From assembly GCF_013033965.1 (NCBI RefSeq), contig NZ_WQFE01000001.1, positions 1 through 64,000 of the forward strand: DNA of 64,000 nt, read 5' to 3'. Shown here piece after piece: positions 7,641 through 16,569 of the stretch; position 1 is the first letter of the stretch; each line of letters starts with the position of its first letter. The position numbers and the translations under genes are program-made. The stretch is from Ruegeria atlantica. Lineage in GTDB: Bacteria; Pseudomonadota; Alphaproteobacteria; Rhodobacterales; Rhodobacteraceae. The notes under the pieces were generated by a model. It was not told the origin of the DNA and did no database searches. It was given only the letters and a program-made list of their open reading frames with translations.

Positions 7641-7738
7641 CCTCGGGAATCACACCGCACGGTTGACTGGCGGTCCCGCCACATAGACTTACCTTATACC
7701 CGGTTGGTGAGTTTCTGTGAATTTTCAGGCAGGTTAGA

Positions 7739-8035
7739 TTAGTTTTTGTCCGCAGCCACGCGGACTGGCTCAAATTCGGCAGCAATGGGCGTACCGCCCC
7801 GCGGGCCTTTTGGCTTTTCCGCCATGCTCATAATCGCATAGGCAAATTGAACACCAGCGAAAACGATACCGTTCATGAACCAGATCATTGCCAAAGCGAC
7901 CAGCCCAATCTCGGAACCGAATATCAGGCCACGCAGGTTGGCAACATTCAGCGCCAGCAGCACCCCGACAAACACCGCCGAGATGACAAATCCCCATGCA
8001 ACTTGCGTGATGTAGAGGCGGATCAGTTTGGGCAT
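7739..8035 (-). CDS. Small membrane protein, unknown function
   Basis: 98 residues with two hydrophobic segments (WGFVISAVFVGVLLALNVANL and LVALAMIWFMNGIVFAGVQFAYAIM), residues about 12-33 and 41-65, then a charged, proline-rich tail. The ATG at 8035 has AAGGAG 5 bp upstream on its strand and is preferred to the start at 8152, which would overlap the divergent LuxR gene. I do not recognise a named family. Confidence 0.72.
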   Translation of the reverse strand: MPKLIRLYITQVAWGFVISAVFVGVLLALNVANLRGLIFGSEIGLVALAMIWFMNGIVFAGVQFAYAIMSMAEKPKGPRGGTPIAAEFEPVRVAADKN

Positions 8036-8129
8036 CACAAAGCTCCTTGTCTGATACCGTAATGATAGCGCATGCTCAGGATGAGTAAACTGCGACCCCA
8101 AGGGGTGCGACACTGTATTCGGAGTTTCA

Positions 8130-8909
8130 ATGAATGCCCTCAGCCTGTTCACGCTTGATCTTCTCGAAGAGCTGTCATTGCGCCATGATGATCAGGAACG
8201 GTGGGAGTTCACGTTAGACCGTCTGACTGAGATCGGGTTCAACGCCCTGAACATGCTGTGCTTTACGCCCGAGACTGGCGCTATTCATTGGGTGCGCAGC
8301 TCGATGTCCAAAGGTTGGCTGAACCGCTATGACAGCCAGGGCTATGCCGAAGCGGACCCCATGCTGGCACAGGTTCAAAATGGCAAGGAAAGCCTTTACG
8401 TGCAGGCCGCAAGCCTCAGGTCGGCGGATGGCCATTCCACCAAAGCGCTGGGCCTGAACCACGATCTGGAAAAGGCCGGATATATTCACCTTTACTCTCT
8501 GGTGGTGCCCTGCCCCGACAACGAGGCCAAGCTGGTGGTTCTGTCATCGGATCAACCGGACGCCCAGGTTCAGATGACAGAGCGGCAACGCGAAATGCGT
8601 GTGCTGGCCACGGTGCTGGCCACCAACCTGGGATCAGATATCCCCAGCAATCACGGCCGCGTCTACGACATCGCCAGCATTGCTCCGACCGCCCCGGACC
8701 TGACGCCGCGAGAGCTGCAAGTCTTGAACCTCTTGGCTCTCGGGCACCGAAACGACAGAATAGCCGAATTGTTGGACCTGTCGGAAGTAACCGTGCACAC
8801 GCACCTGAAAAATGCGCGGGACAAATTGCGGGCTCCGACCCGCGAGTCGGCCTTGGTCCGGGCGATGCAGTTGGGGCTGATAAACCCGCCGGGCTATCGG
8901 AATCGATAG
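8130..8909 (+). CDS. LuxR-family regulator with autoinducer-binding-like domain (LuxR solo)
   Basis: 259-residue transcription factor. The N-terminal half looks like an acyl-homoserine-lactone binding domain (the W-x3-Y...DP signature appears as GWLNRYDSQGYAEADPML). The C-terminal HTH is TPRELQVLNLLALGHRNDRI through VTVHTHLKNARDKL, residues about 190-245. Glycines usually found in the later part of the ligand pocket are not obvious. No luxI synthase lies in the window, so it may be an orphan receptor. A small dyad, ACCCC-AA-GGGGT at 8095-8106, precedes it. Confidence 0.85.
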   Translation: MNALSLFTLDLLEELSLRHDDQERWEFTLDRLTEIGFNALNMLCFTPETGAIHWVRSSMSKGWLNRYDSQGYAEADPMLAQVQNGKESLYVQAASLRSADGHSTKALGLNHDLEKAGYIHLYSLVVPCPDNEAKLVVLSSDQPDAQVQMTERQREMRVLATVLATNLGSDIPSNHGRVYDIASIAPTAPDLTPRELQVLNLLALGHRNDRIAELLDLSEVTVHTHLKNARDKLRAPTRESALVRAMQLGLINPPGYRNR

Positions 8910-8980
8910 CTGGCGGGCGGTTAACCTTCAGATAAAGTGTTGGTGTCTTGGGATAAAACTGTGAGTGGTGGAGGCCGAAG

Positions 8981-9006
8981 ACTTGTTTTGAACAAGTGTA
9001 TTTTTA
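8981..9006 (+). terminator. Candidate terminator of the luxR solo gene
   Basis: ACTTGTT at 8981-8987 pairs with AACAAGT at 8991-8997 around a 3-nt loop, and the strand continues GTATTTTT. The stem is A/T-rich but the T-run fits a factor-independent terminator about 70 bp after the LuxR stop. Confidence 0.55.
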
Positions 9007-9012
9007 GCGTTC

Positions 9013-9040
9013 AGGCGCAGCCCAATTTGTGGCTGCGCCT
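9013..9040. terminator. Strong hairpin between luxR solo and nusB (convergent)
   Basis: A 10-bp perfect stem AGGCGCAGCC (9013-9022) / GGCTGCGCCT (9031-9040) with an 8-nt loop sits between two 3' ends. Either strand could use it; the flanking T-runs are weak, so termination is inferred from position and stem strength. Confidence 0.55.
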
Positions 9041-9065
9041 TATTCGTTCTGTCTGATGGTATGGC

Positions 9066-9548
9066 TCAGAACGCCTCGGGCTGCGCTTCGCGGGCCATGT
9101 GATCCAAAACCGCATTGACGAATTTCGGCTCTTTTCCTTCCGGGAAGAACGCGCGCGCCACATCTACGAATTCGGTGATGACCACTTTGGGCGGTGTGTT
9201 GCTTTGGGTCAGTTCGGCCCCGGCTGCGCGGAACACTGCGCGAAGCGTCGGGTCAATCCGCGCAATCGGCCATTTGGCCACCAGCGCACGGTCGGTCATC
9301 TGGTCAATCGGAGCCTGATAGTTCACCGCATCCTCGACCAGCTTTCGAAAGACCGAGATATCGCCGTCCAGCATTTCCTCGCCCTCATAGACAGCGCCAA
9401 ACCGGTGATCCAGAAACTCGTTCACAACCTGTTCGGTCGTTTGGCCTGACTGTTCCATCTGGAACAACGCCTGCACGGCATAAAGCCGGGCGGCAGATTT
9501 CATCAGGCGTTTCTGGTTGGCCGGTTTCGGCGCGTCTGTCTGGGTCAT
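9066..9548 (-). CDS. nusB: Transcription antitermination factor NusB
   Basis: 160-residue RNA-binding protein that with NusE binds boxA in rRNA leaders. The core KSAARLYAVQALFQMEQSGQTTEQVVNEFL and the C-terminal PPKVVITEFVDVARAFFPEGKEPKFVNAVLD are diagnostic. The ATG at 9548 forms an ATGA overlap with the ribH stop and is preferred to the upstream start at 9635, which lies inside ribH. The ribH-nusB arrangement is widespread in bacteria. Confidence 0.95.
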   Translation of the reverse strand: MTQTDAPKPANQKRLMKSAARLYAVQALFQMEQSGQTTEQVVNEFLDHRFGAVYEGEEMLDGDISVFRKLVEDAVNYQAPIDQMTDRALVAKWPIARIDPTLRAVFRAAGAELTQSNTPPKVVITEFVDVARAFFPEGKEPKFVNAVLDHMAREAQPEAF

Positions 9549-10096
9549 ACTGTCGTGGGTCCGTTGCTGTCGCCCGCCACAAGGATGGACTCGGACGGCG
9601 GCTTGAAACCGACGCCCTTTTGGGAAGAGCCCCACTTACGGCTGAGTGCAAGCAGATGCAAGGCCGCAGCAGCTGCGCCACCACCTTTATTCATCTTTTC
9701 CGGATTTGCGCGCACCTCGGCCTGATCATCATTTTCGACCGTCAGGATACCGTTGCCGATAAGAAGACCCTGCAGGCCCATCAACTGGATTGCCCGGCTG
9801 GAATCGTTGCACACGGTTTCATAATGCGTGGTCTCGCCGCGAATGACACAACCCAGTGCAACATAGCCATCATAGTTGCACTGACGATCTGCCATTGCGA
9901 TTGCGGTGGGAATCTCCAGCGCTCCGGGCACCTCGACCACATCGCACGTGCCGCCTGCCGCTTCGATCTCGGCCTTTGCGCCCGCAACCAGATTATCTGC
10001 AATGGCACGATAGAACGGCGCGACCACAATCAGCAGTTTTACCGGTTTGTCGAAGGTCGGTGTCGGCAAGACGCCGTGTTTGTCTTGTTCAGCCAC
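9545..10096 (-). CDS. ribH: 6,7-dimethyl-8-ribityllumazine synthase
   Basis: About 183 residues. Condenses 3,4-dihydroxybutanone phosphate with the ribityl-aminouracil to the lumazine precursor of riboflavin. Family blocks are VVAPFYRAIADNLVAGA, VPGALEIPTAI, GCVIRGETTHYETV (catalytic His) and NGILTVENDDQA. GTG at 10096 is preferred because AAGGA lies 9 bp upstream; a TTG at 10102 is the alternative. The start overlaps the ribB stop region. The C-terminus is extended past the usual end (GFKPPSESILVAGDSNG). Confidence 0.95.
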   Translation of the reverse strand: MAEQDKHGVLPTPTFDKPVKLLIVVAPFYRAIADNLVAGAKAEIEAAGGTCDVVEVPGALEIPTAIAMADRQCNYDGYVALGCVIRGETTHYETVCNDSSRAIQLMGLQGLLIGNGILTVENDDQAEVRANPEKMNKGGGAAAAALHLLALSRKWGSSQKGVGFKPPSESILVAGDSNGPTTV

Positions 10097-10098
10097 GA

Positions 10099-11220
10099 TC
10101 AATCATCCTTGAGAATAGAACGGGTGCCAACGATGGAGATGCCAAACGCGTCGAGCCCCAGATACTTCGTTTCCGGTGTATCGGTCAGCAACACCAATTC
10201 TTGAATGCCCATCTTGGACAGGATCTGCGCCCCCAGACCGGTTTGCTTAATGGTGCGCGGACCTTCGTCATCGGTTGCATAAAGCGAATTGCGCGGTTCG
10301 CGGAACAGGCAAACCACGCCGCGCCCTTCGGTTGCAATCTTTTCCATCGCCCGGGGCAATTCCTGTGGCGATTTTGGCCCCAGCCCCAGAACATCGGGCG
10401 CTTCATGCAGCGCATGGGTTCGGGTCAAAACCGGCTCGGGTGTGGTGATGTCGCCTTTGACCATGACCACATGCTCGATGCCATGGGTTTGATCCGTGAA
10501 CAGACGCATTTCCCATTCGCCGCCGTATTCCGATGTCACCGTCTTGCGTGAAGTTTCAACGACCAGATTGTCGTTTCGCGACCGATACGTGATCAGATCA
10601 CTGATCGTGCCGATCTTCATGTCATGTTCCTTGGCAAACGCAACCAGATCAGGCAGGCGGGCCATGGTGCCGTCGGGCTTCATGATCTCGCAGATCACAC
10701 CTGATGGATTCAACCCAGCCAGCCGAGAGATGTCGACAGCCGCCTCGGTATGGCCGGCGCGCACCAGCACCCCGCCCCGCTTGGCGCGCAGTGGAAAGAC
10801 ATGGCCCGGTGTCGCAATATGGGCCATCGTGTTCTGTTCGTTGATCGCAGTCGCCACGGTCAGCGCGCGGTCACCGGCTGAAATCCCGGTGGACACACCC
10901 TCACGCGCTTCGATGGACACGGTAAATGCGGTTTCGTGACGGGACGAGTTGTTCACAGCCATCATCGGCAAGCCCAGGGCGTCGACGCGTTCCGCGGTCA
11001 TCGGCAGGCAGATCAACCCTCGCCCGTGGGTGGCCATAAAGTTGATCGCCTCGGCATCCGCGAATTCAGCTGCGATAACCAGATCACCCTCGTTCTCGCG
11101 GTCTTCATGATCGACCAGGATATACATCCGGCCTTTGCGCGCCTCTTCGATGATATCTTCGATCGGGCTGATCGCGTCGCGCAACTTGGCCTCGACAGGA
11201 CCGGGGGTTTCAAAGCTCAT
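10099..11220 (-). CDS. ribB: 3,4-dihydroxy-2-butanone-4-phosphate synthase with degenerate GTP cyclohydrolase II domain
   Basis: 373 residues in two domains. Residues about 10-215 are the DHBP synthase that makes the four-carbon riboflavin precursor from ribulose 5-phosphate (YILVDHEDRENEGDLVIAAE; HGRGLICLPMT; HTEAAVDISRLAG). Residues about 220-373 resemble GTP cyclohydrolase II (RibA), but the three zinc cysteines expected around the G-D-x-F-G-S-x-x-C-D-C block are missing (THALHEAPDVLGLGPKS). The second activity is therefore probably lost and must be supplied elsewhere. The ATG at 11220 is chosen over an upstream in-frame start. Confidence 0.93.
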   Translation of the reverse strand: MSFETPGPVEAKLRDAISPIEDIIEEARKGRMYILVDHEDRENEGDLVIAAEFADAEAINFMATHGRGLICLPMTAERVDALGLPMMAVNNSSRHETAFTVSIEAREGVSTGISAGDRALTVATAINEQNTMAHIATPGHVFPLRAKRGGVLVRAGHTEAAVDISRLAGLNPSGVICEIMKPDGTMARLPDLVAFAKEHDMKIGTISDLITYRSRNDNLVVETSRKTVTSEYGGEWEMRLFTDQTHGIEHVVMVKGDITTPEPVLTRTHALHEAPDVLGLGPKSPQELPRAMEKIATEGRGVVCLFREPRNSLYATDDEGPRTIKQTGLGAQILSKMGIQELVLLTDTPETKYLGLDAFGISIVGTRSILKDD

Positions 11221-11266
11221 GGGGCAGCCTTTCACAAGAGCATGTCTGGACGGCTGGATAGACCAC

Positions 11267-11292
11267 CAAGCGCTCAAAGACCAGAGCGCTTG
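11267..11292. repeat. Perfect 9-bp hairpin between ribE and ribB
   Basis: CAAGCGCTC (11267-11275) and GAGCGCTTG (11284-11292) enclose an 8-nt loop in the 112-bp gap between ribE and ribB on the minus strand. There is no following T-tract, so it could be an mRNA processing or attenuation element rather than a simple terminator. Confidence 0.55.
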
Positions 11293-11332
11293 CGGCTTTA
11301 CACCGCCAGAACGCGGCGTCGAGACTGGCGGT

Positions 11333-11920
11333 TCAGGACATCTCGGCCAAACGGGCCACGTAACGCGCCAAGGTGTCAATCTCGAGGTTCACCCGATCGC
11401 CGACCGAGACATCGCCCCAGGTTGTCACTTCTTTGGTGTGCGGAATGAAATTGATCCCGAAATCGCAGTCATTCACGTCATTGACCGTCAGCGATGTGCC
11501 ATTCAAAGCGACCGAACCCTTTGGGGCGATAAAGCGAGCCAGTTCCTTTGGCGCTCGCAATGTCACACGGGTGCTGTCGCCTTCGTCCTGCAGGGCAACA
11601 ACCTCGGCCACGCCGTCAACATGACCCGATACGATGTGCCCGCCCAGTTCGTCACCCACTTTGAGGGCGCGTTCCAGGTTCACGCGCTTGCCAACTTGCC
11701 AACTGTCCAGATTGGTTTTCGACACCGTCTCGGCGCTGATCTGCACATCATACCAATCGTCCCCAAGGGCGATCACGGTCAGGCAGACACCGTCACTGGC
11801 GATCGATGCGCCGATGTCAATACTCGTGGTATCGTAGCCCGTTTTGATCCGGGCGCGTAGATCCCCCTGCTGGTCAAGCTCGGTAACTTTTCCGATATCG
11901 GTGACGATCCCTGTGAACAT
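11333..11920 (-). CDS. ribE: Riboflavin synthase, alpha subunit
   Basis: 195-residue enzyme that dismutates two lumazine molecules to riboflavin. The characteristic N-terminus MFTGIVTDIGKV is intact, and two tandem lumazine-binding repeats are visible: SIASDGVCLTVIAL in the first and GSVALNGTSLTVNDV in the second. It is the first gene of the minus-strand ribE-ribB-ribH-nusB block, while ribD and nrdR lie 4.6 kb upstream, beyond the opposing capsule genes. Confidence 0.94.
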   Translation of the reverse strand: MFTGIVTDIGKVTELDQQGDLRARIKTGYDTTSIDIGASIASDGVCLTVIALGDDWYDVQISAETVSKTNLDSWQVGKRVNLERALKVGDELGGHIVSGHVDGVAEVVALQDEGDSTRVTLRAPKELARFIAPKGSVALNGTSLTVNDVNDCDFGINFIPHTKEVTTWGDVSVGDRVNLEIDTLARYVARLAEMS

Positions 11921-12059
11921 TGCCTTTACCCTTAGCTTACAACCTGTGCGTATCTGTCACCGCCGAGGTAAGCCCAAGAAAGGCTGCGGGCAAGCCCCGC
12001 CTTGCCCAGATTGATGTAAACAGGCATTATTTTGGCACCAAACGAAAAGAGCAGCAAGG

Positions 12060-13358
12060 ATGCACCCACTCACCACGCGCTCGCATCGCCGCGTATTCCT
12101 GTTTTTGCAGGGACCACATGGCCCGTTTTTCAGCGCACTCGCACGCGCCCTGCGCGTTGCCGGAGCCGATGTTCTGCGCGTGGGGTTCAATGCCGGCGAT
12201 CAGGCATTCTGGTTTGACCGCAGCACCTACATCCCGTTTTTGGACAATTCCGAGCAATGGCCCGAAACCCTTCGGGAACTGATCCGGTCAAAGTCGGTCA
12301 CAGATATCGTTCTATACGGCGACACCCGTCCGGTTCATGCCAATGCTGTGGATGTTGCGCGCGAGATGGATGTGACTGTCCATGTTTTCGAAGAGGGGTA
12401 TCTGCGCCCATGGTGGGTCACTTACGAACGGAGCGGATCAAATGGACACTCACGGTTGATGTCTTTGGACGTCGCGCAGATGCAAGATGCGCTTGACCAG
12501 TCCGAGGCACCAGTTCCACCGCCACCGTCCCATTGGGGCGATATGCGGCAGCACATATTCTATGGCGCGCTTTATCACTGGTTTGTTCTGTTCCTGAACC
12601 AGAGGTACTCCAACTTCAAAACACACCGGGAATTGTCGGTGTCAAAAGAGTTCCGCCTGTACTTCAAACGACTTGCGCTGATGCCATTCCACAGGATCAG
12701 GCGGCGTTGGGCCACCACCCGCGTTCAGAAAAGCGGCGCCCCCTATCATCTGGCTCTCTTGCAACTGGGCCATGACAGTTCGGTGCAGGCGCATTCCGAC
12801 TATGACTGCATGTCGGACTTTCTGGAGCATGTTATATCTGGTTTCGCCGAAGGGGCTCCGGCCCATCACCTTCTGGTGCTGAAGGAACATCCGCTGGAAA
12901 ACCACCGTGAGCCGCTGCGCCACCGGGCGCGCGAAATAGCTCGTGCTCATAACGTAGCGGATCGCGTACACTATGTTCCCGGTGGCAAGCTTGCCCGACT
13001 GTTGGATGACGCAAACACTGCCGTTACGATCAATTCAACGGCGGGCCAACAAGTTCTGTGGCGCGGGATCCCGCTGCGCAGTTTCGGAAAGTCCGTGTAC
13101 GACAAACCCGAATTTGTGTCACAGCAACCCTTGGCCGAGTTCTTTGCCAACCCTGACGCCCCGGACCACGATGCATATCGGATTTATCGGCAATTTCTTC
13201 TGAAAACCAGTCAGTTACCGGGTGGTTTTTATTCGCGGCGTGGACGGCGACAATTGCTGCGCCGCGCCGCCGATATGATGTTGCAGGCGCATGATCCCTA
13301 CCAGTCCGTGTTATCCGACAACGAGGCGTCGACGCCACAGTTAAAACTCGTCGACTAA
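12060..13358 (+). CDS. kpsS: Capsule polysaccharide biosynthesis/export protein, KpsS type
   Basis: 432-residue cytoplasmic protein of the KpsS/LipB group, which extends the Kdo linker that anchors group 2-type capsules on lipid. Visible blocks: FLFLQGPHGPFFSALARALRVAG at the N-terminus, YGDTRPVHANAVDVAREMDV, VHVFEEGYLRPWWVTYE (the EEGY-LRP motif), then LKEHPLENHREPL and TINSTAGQQVLWRGIPL. Transcribed opposite to the rib genes and followed by an export lipoprotein and KpsC, so it belongs to a capsule block inserted in the rib cluster. Confidence 0.88.
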   Translation: MHPLTTRSHRRVFLFLQGPHGPFFSALARALRVAGADVLRVGFNAGDQAFWFDRSTYIPFLDNSEQWPETLRELIRSKSVTDIVLYGDTRPVHANAVDVAREMDVTVHVFEEGYLRPWWVTYERSGSNGHSRLMSLDVAQMQDALDQSEAPVPPPPSHWGDMRQHIFYGALYHWFVLFLNQRYSNFKTHRELSVSKEFRLYFKRLALMPFHRIRRRWATTRVQKSGAPYHLALLQLGHDSSVQAHSDYDCMSDFLEHVISGFAEGAPAHHLLVLKEHPLENHREPLRHRAREIARAHNVADRVHYVPGGKLARLLDDANTAVTINSTAGQQVLWRGIPLRSFGKSVYDKPEFVSQQPLAEFFANPDAPDHDAYRIYRQFLLKTSQLPGGFYSRRGRRQLLRRAADMMLQAHDPYQSVLSDNEASTPQLKLVD

Positions 13359-13438
13359 AGCACATGGCTTGGTGCTGGATGTTGAACCCCGAACAAGCTA
13401 AGTTTACGCAAACAAAAGACGACTGAGGATAATCGGCA

Positions 13439-14572
13439 GTGCAGTGCTTTCCAATTCGCTGGGTGCGAACAGCCGCCCTTCTGGCTGCTTGTGGTGTTCT
13501 GGCCGCGTGCCAGCTTCCCAAATCAGGCCCGAACAAATCCGAGATTTTGGCCGGTTCGGTAGAAAACGGCGGCAACGCTTTCGTCGTTGAGGTGGATGAC
13601 CGGGTTGCACGGGCAACATCCGCAGTTCCTCAGTTCGGATTTTCGTCTTCCTTCACAAGCGCCCAAAACCTGACAGCGGATATCGTGCGCCCGGGTGACG
13701 TGCTGGGATTAACGATCTGGGAAAATGTCGATGACGGTTTGCTGTCGGGCGAGGTCGGGTCATCAACCTCATTAAATGAAGTACAGGTTGATGCCGAAGG
13801 CTTCATTTTTGTGCCCTATGCAGGGCGTGTGCGCGCGTCGGGAAACACACCTGAACAACTCCGTCGGGTGATCACCGAAAAGCTGCAAGATCAAACGCCC
13901 GACCCTCAGGTTGAGGTTCGTCGGGCTGCAGGGAATGGAGCAACTGTTGTGCTGACAGGAAGTATCGCGGCACCGGGGGTCTATCCCATCGAGCTTCCGA
14001 CGCGCACTTTATCCGGCATGCTGTCGCAGGCCGGTGGCGTAGTTCAAGGCGCTGACATTGCACTTGTGACACTGATCCGGGGCGACCAAAAGGGGACTGT
14101 TTGGTACGATGACGTGTTCAGCAATCCCAAGCTGGATGTAGCCCTGCGCGGCGACGACCGCATTCTGGTCGAGGCGGACAACCGGTCATACATTGCGCTT
14201 GGTGCAACCGGTGGCCAGTCCCGCGTTGCGTTTGACACACAGGATCTTTCAGCGCTTGAAGCTTTGGCGCAAGTCGGCGGCCTTCTGTCACTGTCCTCGG
14301 ACCCAACAGGGATATTCATTCTGCGCCGGGAACGTCAGGACGTTGCACGCTCGGTGATGGGGCGCCCAGACCTGCAAGGCGATCAACGTATGATCTACCT
14401 GTTGAACCTGACAGCCCCCAACGGGCTGTTCATTGCACGGGACTTCGTCATCCGCGATGACGATACTATCTATGTGACCGAGGCCCCTTATGCGCAGTGG
14501 ACAAAGTCAATCTCTCTGATCTCCGGTGGCCTGACACCGCTGGCCAATGTCGCAACACTAACAGGCAATTGA
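13439..14572 (+). CDS. Outer-membrane polysaccharide export lipoprotein (Wza/KpsD-like)
   Basis: 377-residue lipoprotein expected to form part of the outer-membrane channel for capsule. The GTG start at 13439 follows GAGGAT and gives a signal with lipobox LAAC (cysteine at about residue 24). A polysaccharide-export domain (IVRPGDVLGLTIWENVDDG) and SLBB-type soluble ligand-binding domains (VVLTGSIAAPGVYPI) follow. Its TGA overlaps the ATG of kpsC (TGATG), coupling export and synthesis genes. Confidence 0.88.
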   Translation: MQCFPIRWVRTAALLAACGVLAACQLPKSGPNKSEILAGSVENGGNAFVVEVDDRVARATSAVPQFGFSSSFTSAQNLTADIVRPGDVLGLTIWENVDDGLLSGEVGSSTSLNEVQVDAEGFIFVPYAGRVRASGNTPEQLRRVITEKLQDQTPDPQVEVRRAAGNGATVVLTGSIAAPGVYPIELPTRTLSGMLSQAGGVVQGADIALVTLIRGDQKGTVWYDDVFSNPKLDVALRGDDRILVEADNRSYIALGATGGQSRVAFDTQDLSALEALAQVGGLLSLSSDPTGIFILRRERQDVARSVMGRPDLQGDQRMIYLLNLTAPNGLFIARDFVIRDDDTIYVTEAPYAQWTKSISLISGGLTPLANVATLTGN

Positions 14573-16569
14573 TGTCGCTGGAAACAACAGCCGGGTCTGG
14601 TCGCACCCGGCTGCTTGTCTACAATGGTGGTTTCCTAGCATCCCGCCAAATTCGTCGCCTATTGTCCTTATCCGGCTACGACATCCGGATTGGCCTGCCC
14701 AAAGAAGGCGACGTCGTTGCGGTCTGGGGCAATAGCCCGACGGCCCATCGTGGCCTTGCAGTCGCGGCTCGCAAGAACGCCCCCATTTTGCGCGTAGAAG
14801 ACGCCTTTCTTCGGTCTTTGCATCCCGGCCGCAGTGGAGAGCCGCCTCTTGGCCTGTTGCTTGATCGGTCGGGTTTGCATTTCGACGCAGCCGGGCCGTC
14901 CGATCTGGAAACGCTGTTGGCCACCCATCCGCTGGACGACACCGCCCTGCTGAACCGGGCGCGTGGTGGGATCGAACGGATGCGAGAGCTGCACCTTAGC
15001 AAATACTCGGCCTTTGATCTGACTGTTCCGCCCCCCGAACCAGGCTATGTGCTGGTTGTTGATCAGGTCCGCGACGACGCCGCAGTGACCGCCAGCGCTG
15101 GGGATAACGCCCGGTTTCGCGAGATGCTGGTCATGGCGCAGGAAGAGAACCCCGGTGCCAAAGTCCTGATCAAAACACATCCCGACACTATCGCGGGGCA
15201 TCGTTCAGGCTACTTCACCGAGGCTGACCAATCCGATCGCGTATCGATCATCAGCACGCCCGTCAGCCCATGGGCTTTGCTGGAAGGTGCCGTCGGCGTT
15301 TACACATTGTCCTCCCAGATGGGGTTCGAGGCGATTTTGGCCGGGCACAAACCGCGTGTGTTTGGCCAGCCTTTCTATGCGGGTTGGGGGCTAACGCAGG
15401 ATGAAGCGCATCTGCCGCGCCGCCAACGCAACCTGACGCGCGCACAATTGTTCGCTACGGCGATGATCCTCTACCCGACCTGGTACGATCCATATCGGGA
15501 CCAGCTGTGCGAGTTGGAAACCGCCCTGGATACGCTTGAGGCTAAGACCCGCGCCTGGCGGCAGGATCACAAGGGATGGACCGCCTCGGGTATGCGTCTG
15601 TGGAAACGCAAGCACCTGCAACAGATGTTTGGCCGCCAGAAAAAAGTCCGGTTTATGACTGATGAACCGGCCCAGTTGGACCGCCCACATATGGTCTGGG
15701 CAAGCAAAGCCAAGGGAACAGAGAACGCCGTCCGGGTCGAGGACGGATTTCTCCGGTCTCGTGGGTTGGGCGCAAATCTGGTGCCGCCTGTTTCACTCGC
15801 GACGGATAATCAGGGCATTTACTATGACCCGACCCATCCCAGCCAATTGGAAGAACTAATAGCGGCACGGGAAACTCTCCGGCCAGACCAGGAGTTGCGC
15901 GCCGAAAAGTTGGTCGCGCAAATCGTGTCTGCCCAGATCACCAAATACAACGTCGGTGGCGGCATACCTGAATTACCGGCAGGGCACCGCATCCTCGTGC
16001 CTGGACAAGTCGAAGACGATGCCTCGATCCTATTGGGGACCAGCACCGTTCGCACCAATGATGATTTGTTGCGCGCCGCGCGCGAGGCGAACCCGAATGC
16101 AATTTTGATCTACAAGCCACATCCCGATGTCGAAGCGCGATTGCGGGATGGAGGTGCGCATGCAGAAAATCTGGCGGACGTCATCGCGACGAATTGCGAC
16201 CCGGCGGCCCTGATGCCACAGGTCCAAGAGGTTTGGACCATGACCTCTTTGCTAGGGTTCGAGGCATTAATGCGCGGCATCCGCGTGACGACGCTGGGCG
16301 CGCCGTTCTATGCCGGTTGGGGACTGACCACTGATCTGGGAACTGTTCCGGCACGCAGGGGCGCACGGCCCACGCTTTTAGGTTTGGTCCACGCGGCCTT
16401 GATTGACTACCCTCGGTATTTGGACCCAGTGACCGGTGAGCCCTGCCCCGTTGAAGTGGCGGTTGAACGGTTGTCGGAAGGCAGTGCGCCAGCGGGCGGT
16501 CCGTTTGTTCGGGTGCTGTCGAAGCTACAGGGCGCGTTCGCTACCCACGCGCATATCTGGCGACGTTAG
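14572..16569 (+). CDS. kpsC: Capsule polysaccharide biosynthesis protein, KpsC type (duplicated Kdo transferase)
   Basis: 665 residues containing two copies of the same half. The block VEDAFLRSLHPG...GLLLDRSGLHFD in the first half matches VEDGFLRSRGLG...SLATDNQGIYYD in the second. Each half then repeats IKTHPD/YKPHPD and a CDGVYxxSSxxGFEA/MTSLLGFEA-like sequence ending in GxPFYAGWGLT. Duplicated transferase domains that build the poly-Kdo linker are the hallmark of KpsC. Cytoplasmic, membrane-associated. The 3' end overlaps the ribD stop by 4 bp on the opposite strand. Confidence 0.9.
   Translation: MSLETTAGSGRTRLLVYNGGFLASRQIRRLLSLSGYDIRIGLPKEGDVVAVWGNSPTAHRGLAVAARKNAPILRVEDAFLRSLHPGRSGEPPLGLLLDRSGLHFDAAGPSDLETLLATHPLDDTALLNRARGGIERMRELHLSKYSAFDLTVPPPEPGYVLVVDQVRDDAAVTASAGDNARFREMLVMAQEENPGAKVLIKTHPDTIAGHRSGYFTEADQSDRVSIISTPVSPWALLEGAVGVYTLSSQMGFEAILAGHKPRVFGQPFYAGWGLTQDEAHLPRRQRNLTRAQLFATAMILYPTWYDPYRDQLCELETALDTLEAKTRAWRQDHKGWTASGMRLWKRKHLQQMFGRQKKVRFMTDEPAQLDRPHMVWASKAKGTENAVRVEDGFLRSRGLGANLVPPVSLATDNQGIYYDPTHPSQLEELIAARETLRPDQELRAEKLVAQIVSAQITKYNVGGGIPELPAGHRILVPGQVEDDASILLGTSTVRTNDDLLRAAREANPNAILIYKPHPDVEARLRDGGAHAENLADVIATNCDPAALMPQVQEVWTMTSLLGFEALMRGIRVTTLGAPFYAGWGLTTDLGTVPARRGARPTLLGLVHAALIDYPRYLDPVTGEPCPVEVAVERLSEGSAPAGGPFVRVLSKLQGAFATHAHIWRR

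Noticed and set aside
11921..12059. FMN riboswitch upstream of ribE
   Set aside because: No conserved RFN-element blocks can be found in the 139-bp gap, and it is shared with the divergent kpsS promoter.
12060..16569. Recent horizontal island signature
   Set aside because: Composition and codon use resemble the flanking rib genes, and there are no integrase, tRNA or repeat borders.
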